From: Apiosordaria backusii
Lineage: Eukaryota > Ascomycota > Sordariomycetes > Sordariales > Lasiosphaeriaceae
Direction of reading: 5' to 3'
Assembly (NCBI GenBank): GCA_030549205.1
Contig: JAUKTV010000016.1
Coordinates: 558,001 to 622,000 of the forward strand
DNA: 64,000 nucleotides
The notes beneath the pieces are model-generated. The model was not told where the DNA came from. It saw nothing but the letters and a program-made list of their open reading frames with translations, and made no database searches. The first letter of the stretch is position 1, and each line of letters begins with the position of its first letter. This document shows positions 21,803 to 33,241 of this stretch, piece after piece. The translations under genes and the position numbers were made by a program.

Positions 21803-24800
21803 GCCTGACACCTTGGTTGATCGTCGACAGCAAAGTGTTTCAGCAACTTGTCCTCGGTGATGCGCGAAGTGAAGCGCGGGGTGCAGGGTGCAGCGCCGAG
21901 GGAGACGAAGTGGAGCGGGTTCAGAATGTGGGCCAGGATTGTTGCAGTTGTGAGTTGTCAAGTGGAAGAATCGAAGCAGAGAAAATGCATGGAAGTTCTG
22001 ACCAATGCCTTGCCCTGTGAAGTTGTGTCGCCAGGCGCGGCCAAAAAATGTTTACGCTAGGATCATTCAAGCAACAGTTCCCCTGGCAACGGGCGAATCA
22101 GGTACGAACAACCAAACCGGCAGGGAGAGTGATGCCAGGATTAGACCCGATAAGATAAGATCTGCCAAAGAAAGCACAAGCCAACACTGACAGACCCACC
22201 AACCCCTCCATCCCAAACCAAGCTCCCCACTCATTTTCTTCGAGAACCTCTGTGCCCCGCGCTTGCAGAGGGGAAGGCTTGGAGCTCTGCTGCTGTGTGC
22301 AAAAGTGTTGAGAGGATCTGGCATCTTAGCTCCCGAGTCATGATGAATGGGCTTATCAGAGTTTTGCGTACTTGATGAATTTTGGCCGTATTGCTTTTGT
22401 CTTTATTCGTGGCACCGCCGGGCTCTGACTCCCTTCAAGCCAGAGGCTACGCCCAGTTCTCAACGCATGTGATTACATGGTGGTAAGATTGACAGGAACA
22501 CCCTTTTCCACAATACTTCGATTTGGAAGAAATCCAAGCCCCGCAGCTTCGGCGCGAACGGTCTTTTTTACGAACGTTTCTCTCTTGTCCAGGTTCTCCT
22601 GGTATCAAATTCTCATGACCGATTTCCGTGTGGACACGGCTCCTCTCCTGTCGAGAATGTACAGGTGCATTTTCGCACGCCATAAGCCAATTGGGAAGGT
22701 CCAAATTGTCTCTTGTAAAACGAGTCATAGAATCTTCATCCAATGTCTCGCCTCGTCTTGCCCGCTGTAGTCATGGAACCCTTGTGTGACTGTTGCAATT
22801 TACCACGGTGACAGGTCAAGAGCCGCAATCCTGTCTCGGTCTGAGCAAACACGATTCCACGAGCATATCGACGAGAAAGCTGTTTGCCACTAGCGTTGTC
22901 CAAGTGGCTTTTTCGGGGTTTTCGGCAGAAGGCGGACAGTGGTGACATGTCGACTTTCCTTTGGGCGTGTAATCAAGCCATTTTCCGCCATAAGCGACAC
23001 GAGCTTCTTGTGCTGATTTTCGACGACTCCACATCCCTCCAAATGACGGCAAGACGAGTCATTACCCCGCCTGCAGGTAAAGTTGGAAGATGTTGCCAGC
23101 TGGCAGCTGGAACCACGACGACATCAGATGGAGAGTTGGGGACCCTCATCAGCGTGGGATAACTCGTCAAAGCAACGCAACGACGACGACTAGATACACG
23201 TTTTGCCCGTTTTGGCGGTGAATACCTCGTCAATACCGGTCAGGCATCCATGTTTGAATCAGGCCGGGCGTTTAAACGACGTACAGGTGCAGTATATAGA
23301 TGGACGTGTGGGGATTTTAATGGGGAATACCATGGTGCCAGTTCCAGTCACGATCATCAACGTAACCGACATCATACCGTGCGATATGCAACTGCACTTG
23401 ACGTGCATCACGGCCGGACAGGTCAAGCAGCCAAGTCAGCAGAAACAGAAAAGGGTCTGAAATGCGGGGAAGCGTTACCTCTGTCGAGATAGATTGTGTC
23501 GTGCCGGAGCCTCAGCCTCCTCCTCCCACCCTTAACTCTGGTAGCGAGCAGTAAGAGAGGCACGATGGGCACGATGTTCACATTCAAGGTAACGATGAGA
23601 GCACAGTTCCGTAACAGGCGGCACGACGAAAAACCAGAAGCACGCACGGTATTGGTATGAATTAATTGTCTCGTCGCATGCAAGTGGGTGCCGCCCTCCA
23701 TAAGGTAGTTCCATCCTATCCCTGGCTCCCGCGTCTGTCCATCATCATCCATGAAGGAAACAGGAGGCCGATGCCCTGCAGATGATGGAAAAGAGCGGTG
23801 ACGAGGATGGTCACGGTGACAAGATCCGGAGCAACGCGGTCCCCTCAGTGGGAAAAAAACAACAGAACAAAATTTGCATGTCTGTCTCCTCGAGACGACC
23901 TTAGACTAGAGCCCGCAGTAAGGCAAGGGAGGTCGCAGTGCAGGGCATTGGAGGGGCTGCCCTGCCGTTGAGGCATGCGTCGGTCGATGCAGTCGAGACA
24001 GCTCCAGCTCCAGCTGCCAGCTGCCAGAGCGCGGGATTGCAGAGGGAAACTGGTGAGCGCCATGAGCGCCAATTGAGCGGCTTTAGCTCATGGTGGAAAC
24101 TGGGAGCCAGGGGCCTGCTCTGCTCTGTGGAACTCTATTGCGCTAGCCCCACGTTTTCTGGCTCCAGCAGTCAACCGAGCCAATCCCAAGTGCTGCAATC
24201 CCGGTCCCACTCGTCGAAAAAAGTTTGGTCAAAAGGCAATTCGTCCCGCCGCTCCCCTCATTCGACTTTCCCTTTTCTTCCTCAAACACACCAACCACCC
24301 CAAACCGCCAGACAACGAAGTCGCACTACCATTCAGAGAACTAGAACAGATTCAACAAAACTTCGTCGATTTCAAGATGCCGTCGGCCGTCGCTGAGCTC
24401 TAAGCGCCCACTGCGGGCGTGTGCTGCACTCGCACGTCCGCAGTCCAGCAGCCTCAGCGAGATATTCAACTCTGCCAACTCCCCCACTCGACGAAGTTTT
24501 CCCAAGACTCAGCTGTCTCGAGCCCGTCTCCAGTCTGGGACAGGGTTCAATTGCACCTCAACTGCAGTGAGACGGACAGTCCGCCTCTGATATTAACAAG
24601 TTCTACACTCGGCCACCACTCTCAGGCCACGAAGCGATTTCCACAATTCACTACGGAGTATTGGGCGACTTTTCTCCCCAGTCGACCAATATCTTGATCC
24701 GCTTAACCCTTGGGTCAATTCACCTTACCCTTACATACTAGCCTATTGTTCTACACTATAAACGGACTGGGCATTGTATAGCGTCATTGAAAGCTTACAG

Positions 24801-24916
24801 CCAGTCTCGGTATCCCTGTTTGTTGCAAGGTTCACCGCCGTTTGAGCCAGTCCACTGTGCATCACCATCCCAAGACCAATCCACCCCCAGTATCCACCCC
24901 TGCATAACCAAGAACC
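21803..24916. other. Intergenic region of 3.1 kb, divergent promoters
   Basis: This stretch separates the kinesin start (minus) and the start of the acidic protein gene (plus). It is GC-balanced and has many short open frames on both strands that overlap and show no domain. The last 700 bases, with CT-rich and CAAACACACC-like sequence, look like a long 5' leader for the plus-strand gene, including a possible short upstream ORF at 24377-24403. Confidence 0.45.
24377..24403 (+). promoter_or_regulatory. Possible upstream ORF and hairpin in 5' leader
   Basis: ATG at 24377 opens an 8-codon frame (MPSAVAEL) ending in TAA, directly followed by a GCGCCC/GGGCGT stem with a 5-base loop (24404-24420). 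It lies 540 bases before the start codon of the acidic protein gene. Whether the transcript extends this far is unknown. Confidence 0.25.
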
Positions 24917-26836
24917 ATGTCTCGAAACGCTCACCAAAAGTACCCCCCCGCGCCTCGCATCAAGCTCAAGGTCGTCAACAAGAAGAAGTTGCGCCGGCCC
25001 TCCATCACGTCGTCCGAATCGTCCCTCAACCTCTCCGATGATGAAGGCTACTCGGGTGTCGAGGACGTCAGCGAATCTGACAATGAACTCGACGAGGATG
25101 ATGTGGTCGCGGCCGAGGAGGAGCATTTGATCACCAACATGGCGCGGAATCGCCTGTTGAAGACCCCTCGGCCGCTTGACGAAGACAACGACGCGGATGA
25201 AGAAGACGAAGATGAGGAGGATGAACCGGAAGAAGATGACGCCATTGAGGACGAGGACGCCCACGACGAGGACGATGACGATGACGACAGTATCAGTTGG
25301 CAGGGCCTGTCACCGGCACGGGAGTTTGAGGAGGCCATGTTGCCCGAGTCTGAATTGGTGGAACAAGATGCCACCCCCGTGAAGCGCCATGTTCGGTTTG
25401 CCGGTATCGACAGCGACAGCGACAATACAGAATCCGACCTGTCTGAATCGGATGATGCCAAGCAATTCTTTCCCGACATCTTTGTTGACCAAAATGCTTT
25501 GGATCCCCAGTTCCGCCGTGAGATTGAAAACGATGAGGGTTCCGACACTGACGGTTCGTATTGGGACTTCAACGGCTCCACCCAGGATCTCTTTGTCGAG
25601 ACATCCGATATTGAGTTTGAGAACGGAGGTCTCGACGTTACCCCAATGCCCACACCAAGAACCAGTCCTCCGGCAGACGTTGTGGCCAGCCAGTTGCTGA
25701 CGGCTTTCACTGCCGAATCTCCGGAGCTTGACGGTTATGAGAGTGAGTTGTTGGTTGGTCATTGGATATAAAACTTGGGCGCTGACGTGTGGAATTTTTT
25801 TCTAGCCGATGGTGACACAACAGAAGAAGATATTCCAGAGCCGATCGTGCGTAAGAAGCAGGTCCGGCGCCCGGTATCTGTCGAAACATCGGACTCTGAA
25901 ACCCCAAGACCCAACCGCCACATACGCGAAGAGCCTCGTCTTGCACGTTTCGACTTGGATGGTGATAGCGACAAGCCAGTTGGCGTCATTAACCCGAAAA
26001 CAGGCAAGGTGATGATTTTCACCCGCCAGAAGGCTGATCAGCTGGATCTTGCCCCAGAGTCGTATGACCTCAATTTCGCTCAGGAAGATCTGACGGCTTG
26101 CTCTCCCATGATGGCCAATTCGGCCTTCATAATGTTTGGTGCCATGGGCGGCAATCCTTTGGGTGACTATTTCAGCACCCAGCCTTTTGGTCCTACCGAG
26201 GCCTTCTTCCCCTGTTCTGATGCATTCACTGGAGAAGAGACAGATGAATCTGAATTTTACCCAACCCTGGAAGATGAAGGCGAGGATGCCCTCAGGCTTG
26301 AGGACTTCATTGAGTTTAGGGATAATGCCTCGGATCAAGAAAACGAAAACGAAGGCGAAGATGAGAGCGGCCAAGACTGGAACAACGATCCCAACTCGAG
26401 CCCCACGCGCCCCAAGACGTCGGCTAGCTATTCGACCACAACCACGGAGTTTTACGCAGCAGATGCTCACCCTTTGCTCAGCCATTTCGAGATGAACTCC
26501 AACGCTGTTGGCGCCTTCCGCCGCAACCAGGTAAATCAGCAACTCATCAACAGCGAGGTCGCGACTCAGGAGTCCCTGGCTTTCTCTGGACCATACCACA
26601 TTGGAACCCTTCGAGGAATCAAGACCGGCAGCATGGAGACAATAACAACCCCGATCACGCCGGTGCGCAGACAGAAGAGAAACAGCATGGTAGGCCTTGA
26701 TGGACCTCTTGATTATTCCCCAGGATCTCCGCTCAACCATGTATCACAGAAGAGAAAGGCCCCCAATAACCTCGCGGACGACAACCTCCACAAGCGCCAC
26801 CGCAGTATCTCGGACATGGAAATTTTGCAGCTTTAA
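24917..26836 (+). CDS. Acidic nuclear-type protein, possibly CRF1/IFH1-like
   Basis: Two exons (24917-25742 and 25806-26836) with a 63-base intron (GTGAGT...TTCTAG) give 618 residues. A basic start (IKLKVVNKKKLRR) is followed by a long Asp/Glu run near residues 85-125. Conserved-looking blocks are VKRHVRFAGIDSD, FFPDIFVDQNALDPQFRREI, GSYWDFNG and VGVINPKTGKVMIFTRQ. The C-terminus is basic with KRKAP and HKRHRS, compatible with nuclear localisation. The blocks recall the fungal CRF1/IFH1 group of ribosomal-protein gene co-regulators, but this is from memory and weak. No enzyme motif is seen. A 312-codon frame on the other strand is a shadow of this gene. Confidence 0.72.
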
Positions 26837-27661
26837 CGGACCACCTCCGGATTTTCCCTTGTTTTCTGGCAGCCACAGCGACAACAGAAGCACGATGACG
26901 GACAAACCTCGATCACTTGGCACCAACGAACCACGACCCTTGGTAGTGGAAGATGAGAGATGAACAGAAGGAAGATATTTACGTCAAAGGACGGCATGGA
27001 GGAAGCGGATCCGGTGGTCCTTGGAAGATGCCCCGGACACTTCAGCCATCCCTGGCCTCGCTCACAAATCGTGATGGTCATGATATATGATACAGCGATG
27101 CTTTCTTTGCCCACTTTTTCTTTTTACTTTACATGCTATGACGAGCGAATATTTCATTGCACTTTCTCTTATGCTATGGCTATGGGCTTTGTGACCTCTA
27201 CTTTTATCTCGGTGTGTTTTTTACACATCTGTGCTCTTATACTATGGTCTGGGTTTCGGTTATGATGCGGAAAATTATCGGCTTTCATTATTGGGTCGCT
27301 CATGTCTGACGTTTTTCTGTGTTATTACTTTCGCTTTCTACTTTTGTTTCGGAACGGTTGGTTGGGAAAGGTGGTTTTGCAAAAAGAAGTGGGCTTCACA
27401 TGTCTGGGATTGCAAAATAATGGGGTTATGATCTCGGGTAGAAATCTGGGATAGACAAACCCACACTGTACACCACCATAAAGGTAGACAAAGATGGTGC
27501 GGGTAAATCTGGGATGGATCACATCGCTGGCTTGTAGATCTAGATGGCTGGATGATTTGAATTGATCTATTTCCAATCATCGAGATACTGCGTGCTTTTC
27601 AATTGACATGAAATGGTGCTGTATCTGGTTTCCTTTCATACCTGGCATTGTCGAAAGTAGT
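26837..27661. other. Convergent intergenic region
   Basis: This 825-base region between two convergent genes is T-rich from 27100 to 27360 and probably holds their 3' untranslated regions. No gene is recognised. Confidence 0.55.
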
Positions 27662-28938
27662 TCAGGCCATCTTCAGCTCGTCCTTCTTCTGACCATGCTT
27701 TTGTTCCACGGAGCCATCTCCCTTCTTGTCTCGAATCGGCTTTCGGCATGTGAATACATACATGGGAGTAAAAATGCCCATCTTGCCGCCAATAGCCACC
27801 GAACGACAGCAGTACAACATAGTGTCCATCAAGGTGAGCGTTTCAGGTGGAGCGAAGCCAAACAGAATCAACACTCGGTAGATACTATTGGCGATAAACA
27901 AGAAAAAGGGCGACATTTTCACGACTCGGAAGAAGTCGTCCCACCCAGGAACGCGCCAGGCCCATGAAACATCACCTGCTGGGCCATAGTACCAAGGAGC
28001 CGCTTTGCTGCGACCAGCCATGTCCTCTTCGGCCAGCAGCTCGAAGCCTGTTGCGCGGTGTCAGCATCTGTTGTCAAGCAGAATTGCATCTACGATGAGA
28101 CTCACCAGCAGAAAGCACACCCCTCCTCATATCGGGAACCCACGGCATCTTTACGATCCCGTTGCCAAACTCGACCCAGTTCCGAATCTTTGCGTGCTCC
28201 GTCTTGTTCTCGTCGAATTTCTCCGTCATGGCAAAGTCATGGAACGTAAAGGGCGCTCCTGGCTTCAGGACGCGCTTGATCTCGCGGTAGACTTCTGCTG
28301 GTTCGGGAGCATAGCAGAGGCTTTCGACCGAGTATGCGGCGTCGAAGGACTCGTCTTCGAAGGGGAGTCTCTGCCTTCCTGTTAGTGCCTGGTCACCCTG
28401 GTGTTCCTGTGCTAGATACCTTAGGCTGTCAAAAGGGGATTACAAACCAAGAAATTGCCCTCGATAAGGGTGACCTTCCCTTCCAATCCTGCCTCCTTGG
28501 TCAACTGCGTCCCACGCTTCACATGCCAAGCGCTGTTTGTGATCCCGATGATGATGCAGCCAGTTTCTTTTGTAATAGTGCGAGCAGGACCCCGATGCCG
28601 CACCCCAGGTCAACGACTTTCATCCCGGGCTTAAGGCGGGCGATGCGAGCGAACTCGTGCTCGTAAGCTGTCATGCTGTCGGCTATTGACTTGCCTGGGA
28701 AGATGGGAGTGTAATGGAAGCGCTGGCCCCATCCTTGCTCGTAGAGGGGGGAGACGAGATCATAGTAGTCGTAGGCGACTTCGTTGTATTTCTTGGCGCG
28801 GGCGGCGCGTTCTTCAACCGTGGCGTAGCCTACGGCATCGTGATCGATCACGTTGAGATTGGAGGGGTCACGGTTGAAGTGGGAAAGGTAGCGGTGGAGA
28901 AGGGCGGGGGTGTAATGGGGAGGGAGGTGGGAAGACAT
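27662..28938 (-). CDS. Sterol C24-methyltransferase-like enzyme (ERG6 family), with one frameshift
   Basis: An SAM-dependent methyltransferase. Three exons: 28938-28448, 28370-28106 and 28047-27662, with introns of 77 and 58 bases, both in frame. The N-terminal half has YYDLVSPLYEQGWGQRFHY and FARIARLKPGMKVVDLGCGIG (motif I); then LPFEDESFDAAYSVESLCYA, REIKRVLKPG and the SMT C-terminal part with GIFTPMYVFTCRKP. The reading frame breaks inside motif I at 28590-28593: one added base in the GGGG run (minus strand) changes GIGVLLA into GIGGPARTITKETG, the family wording, and gives 380 residues, the usual Erg6 length. FTFHDFAMTEKFDE differs from the YEW..TD wording I expect in ERG6, so it may be a paralogue rather than the main ergosterol enzyme. 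It follows a phenol hydroxylase-type gene on the same strand. Confidence 0.85.
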
Positions 28939-29780
28939 CTTGACAATCTCGAGCTTTTTTTGGAACCAGCTGAAAGAGTTGTTGGACGTCGCAGATAGAT
29001 CCGATACCTACCTTAGTCTTGTGCTAGAGCTGGGGAGAATTTTGGGCAGGACACATGGGCCAGTTTTGAGAGTTCAATGGGCAGCGTAAGTGAAAGCAAT
29101 TGCAAATATTTCACCAAGATTGCTAAGCTTGAATTGTTGGGGGACGTGCTGTTAGTATTGTGGTGGTTCGATGTCTTTGTTGAAACTTGCGATTGTTGAC
29201 AGTGACGACAACGAAAACTCAGCCAAACCATTGTGGCTAGATTCGATGGAGCCGCTGAGCTTGTAAGTACCTGAGGGAAGCGATCTTTATTTGCTATTGG
29301 ATGTCGGTTGTTAGTATAGAAGGTTGAAAGCAAAACATGAGCCCAGAAATTATTGGCGTGGTCACCGGGTCATGCGATTTCAAGGGTAGACATTTGGCCC
29401 CTGAACCCTTTTTTGGGCAGGTTACCAACCATAAAAACAAAGCGCGCCGCCAACCTTGGTGTCGTGAATGAATCTAAATCTAGATAAGCAAGTACCAATT
29501 ACCGCAAGACATCAAAACACAATCTTTGACAGCAAAGTACAAATGGATTCTCCCAAGCCAGACACCCCGATCAGCAAACCACCGAAGGAGGATCCGACAT
29601 TTCCTGTCGTTCATATACCTCATAGAACCGCAATTTTTGCCATTACCGTCTATGGTGTTACCGGTGGCGCCATGGGCCGATAGGCAGAATCTCGTAAGCC
29701 GCCCAAAAACCTCAAGTCGAATTCCTATCAAGTGTGCACAGGTATGCCTGTCCCTATTCAAACACAGCATAGATCTCCAA
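28939..29780. other. Intergenic region
   Basis: This 842-base stretch lies between the methyltransferase start and the end of the hydroxylase gene, both on the minus strand. It should hold the methyltransferase promoter and the hydroxylase 3' end. No gene is recognised; a GCGCGCC word occurs near 29445. Confidence 0.5.
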
Positions 29781-32010
29781 TTACAATACAAGAATCCCCT
29801 CGAAGTATTTTTGAAGCTGCTCAAAGTCTTCCAACTCACCGATCCAGCCAACGTACTGATCTGGTCTGACAGCCACCAAACATCCCCTCTCCTTGTCAAC
29901 GCCGTAGTTGCCGTACGCATCTCCGAAACCCTCATGGTAGCTCTCATCATCGACGAACACCTTGTTGTAATCCCACCCAGTGTGAGGATCAAAGGGATGC
30001 AGGATGTCGGGGAAGTCTCTTAACAGCTCCGTCTCGGTTCGCTTGGCCGAGTGAATTGTCAACACCTCGATCACGCTATCGATCTTTGCCCCTTCTGGAG
30101 TGGCCCTTCTCAAAAAGCCATCGGGAGAGCCCAGTTTGGCGCAGAACACCTCCACCCGCTCTTTCTGTTTCCGATCAAGAATATTTCCCGCGAACAACAC
30201 GACCCGAAACCGTCCGTCTGCCTTTAACCGCTCCTGAAAATGCCACGGCCGGGCACAGGCCTGGTTCAGAACCTTGAAACTGTTGACCCTCATGCCTACA
30301 GGTAGTCCCTTAGCCAGGCTCTGTTTCGCCAGGAATGTTTCCCCAGTGATCTTGTGGATCCCTTCCAACTCCCGGCTCCTCTCACTCCTATCACCCAACT
30401 CCCCTGGATCGCCACTCTTGACCACCAAGGCACTCGGGCCATAATTCACACTCAACCCGCTGGCGAATAAATTGCCCTTCAAAAACGCGTCCTTGAACTC
30501 GGCCATGCTCACGCCCTCCGCATCCATGACATCCTTCGCCGGACGCCCGCTAAACAACCGACTGAATTTGTGATCGAATTCGATGAGGTCCTGAGCAACT
30601 CTTCGCCGCTCAGACTGATATGTATCCAGAATCCTGGCGTGGCAGATACCCTTTGCGACGAGCCCGACTTTCCAGCCCAAGTTAAAAGAGTCCTGCATGG
30701 AAACGTTCATGCCTTGCCCAGCTTTGGGAGAATGAGTATGCACTGCGTCGCCGGCAAGGAAGACCTTGTTGGAAGAGTGGGAAAAAGAGGGGGAGATGCG
30801 TTGACCAATCTGGAGTTCTCATGTCAAAGGAGAAATAAGTAGGGGCAAAAGGGGGAAACGTGGACACTGGAATAGGGGTTCAGGGGTAGTTACCTGGTAA
30901 GCGGTCCACCAGTCACAGTACTCATAGTCAATCTTATATGGCTTCAAGATCTTTTGTGCGGCACTGAAGATGAGTTCAGGCGTGATCTTAGATCTGTCTG
31001 CTCTGCCGGATGCGTCGGGGGTAACTTCCTTGAGCTGGATGTACAGCCTTACCAACCGATTTTCACGGGGAATAACCATAAGACTGCCATCGTTGGCCGA
31101 GTGGATAGCGCAGCGCATGCGAATATCGGCTATTTCTTGTTAGCTATGCTTTTGAGACAGGTAGGAAGGAAGCCGTACGGAAGTCAGTGATGGGAATGAT
31201 GTCCATCACGCCCCAGATGAAGTCGGTTGCTTCGCCTTGCAGTTCAAACTCGGGGCCCAATGCCCTTCTCGTCCAGCTCCTGGCCCCGTCACAGCCAATA
31301 ACAAACCTTGCTTTGATCACCTCTTCCTCGCCACTGCTCTCACGAGCTATGTTTTGGTCCTCATAGTCATCTCCCACGAGATTGCTTCTAAACAGCCCAT
31401 CCGTGGCATCATTCTTACTCCCAGTCCGGACTTGTGGAGGAGCAGCCTCCTCTTCTGTTAGCCTTCTCACCTTCACTTTCACCCTCTCTTCCCCAATCTC
31501 CAAACTCATTGGCAGAACCCCTCTTTCAACCTTAATTGCGCCCCTCGAATATTTCTGGATATTGTCCAGAAAGAACCTTTCAATCCTGCCCTGATGCAGC
31601 ACAATCTGTTGGAATTTCGACAACCCCACAATTGTATCCGGAATCCTATCACTTCGCTGAATGGTGCCTGAGGCGTCCGGATTCCACATACAAATCTCAA
31701 TCATGTGGTTTGCTTCCTTCCACGCCCTGTCAGCAAAACCAAGAGAGTCAAAGATCTCAAGGGAGCGGCATTGAAGACCGTCGGCTTGGCCGGAAAAGAT
31801 CTTGGTATAGCGCTTGTCTATTATTCGGACTGAGAGGGGAGATCGAGAAGGGATAGAGGCGAGATGAGCGAGAGATGCGGCGGCCATGAGGCCAGCAGGC
31901 CCGGCGCCGATGATCAGACTATAGCACGCATTAGATGACTGGAACTGTCTCCTCTTCGGGCACACGTACATATCAACATCGGTCTCAGAAGTGGCTGTTT
32001 CGGGACCCAT
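29781..32010 (-). CDS. FAD-dependent phenol 2-monooxygenase-type hydroxylase
   Basis: Three exons (32010-31179, 31129-30894, 30809-29781) with introns of 49 and 84 bases give 698 residues. It belongs to the group A flavin monooxygenases that hydroxylate phenolic rings with NADPH and oxygen. Visible motifs: the FAD-binding IIGAGPAGLMAA near residue 35, the DG motif VIGCDGARSWTRR, and the GD motif VFLAGDAVHTHSPKAGQGMN. The splice joins give ITDFPDIRMRC and WWTAYQIGQRISP, both natural for the family. The C-terminal 200 residues (FRVVLFAGN, then DVYR-like DEYVGW region) form the thioredoxin-like dimerisation domain. The longer open frame begins 36 codons upstream (32118) with a hydrophobic stretch that would look like a signal peptide; I prefer the internal MGPETAT start because the family is cytosolic. 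Substrate unknown. Confidence 0.9.
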
Positions 32011-33241
32011 GGTGATGTCACAGTGAATAACAATACAAACTGGTGCGAGGCTTTGGGTCAGATGAAGAGCATTTGCCAACAAAAGGAACGGGAACAGCTC
32101 CGGTTTAAACCCCTTCACGTTTCTTCAACATGGTACCTAAGCCCCACCCACCTTTGAAGACACGCGATCGACATGACGAGGCATAAAGTCAGACGGTTCT
32201 CATTGGACATGATCCCATGCTGTTGGACTTGTCTCCGCATGTTGGCTCTGCTTTGGGTTGCTTTGGGTATTGAAAGATCCAGACGGCATGAGGCTAATCC
32301 GAAAAGGGGCTAGAGATGTGTTCCACAGAAGTCTTGCTACTGCTTCAAGTCCACATGGATAGGCGAACCTTGCATCATTGCTTCGCCATGTGAGAGAATG
32401 CTTGTAATTACCTGACGACTGTGTATGAGGAAGGTTTCAGTTCCAACTTTACATCCGATCACTAGAACGGAGACATGACCTGAGTTTGAACTGGCGCGCT
32501 AATGAAATATTGGGGCGCTGTAGTGTCTGGTCGTTAAGAGGGCCGACTAAACAGAGGCAGAGACCGCCAGTAATTACAGTATATGTACTGCTATGGTACT
32601 TTGTCATAGTAGGAAAGACAGATATGTTACAAATGATGTGATCCTCGAGTACCTACCTTACATGTAGATGCTGATTACCTGGACGTTGATTTGAGGTTCA
32701 GTTGTGAGGCTTAGCATTCAGAATGAAGCTTTTGCTTGGCAATCAGTTTGGGGTCGTATCAGGACCAGGGCTTTGCGGAGAGGCTGTGGGGCGCTCGCTG
32801 GGGGACGCCTTAGCTCCATTGCGAACCATTTGAACCTCCCTAACATTACATCAACCACCTAGGTACAGATCTTTGTAATTCGCAGTCATCATTCACTGAC
32901 CGACCAAAGAAAAAGGGGGGACCTGCTGATAAAGAACATCATGATATGGAAAATCTTTTGCAAAGCTCAATTCCCAAAAAGTTCGCCTTTTTACCCTTTA
33001 AACATCCAGTTCCACAAGTTCGAATGGATGAAGATGGCTGAGGGATGCTGCGCCTCATTTACCTTGATGACCAAAATGCCATGACTCCCGAAACTTACCA
33101 CCTTAAGAGCCGCACTCTTCTCCGATTGTAAGCTCGTGTTGTCCACCGAAAGCACAAATAGAACAACCCATATATCATTAGGTACACTGCTTGCTGCGTG
33201 GGATTATCTCGTCACAGCAACCAAACCACATACCAGCAAAG
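32011..33241. other. Divergent intergenic region
   Basis: This 1.2 kb region separates the hydroxylase (minus) from the LMW-PTP-like gene (plus) and should contain both promoters. It includes TACCTACCTTACA (32655-32667) and CACCTAGGTACA (32857-32868). No gene is seen. Confidence 0.55.

Noticed and set aside
25802..26740. 312-codon frame on the minus strand
   Set aside because: It lies opposite the second exon of the acidic protein gene, which has a well-formed intron and conserved-looking blocks. The antisense translation has no domain.
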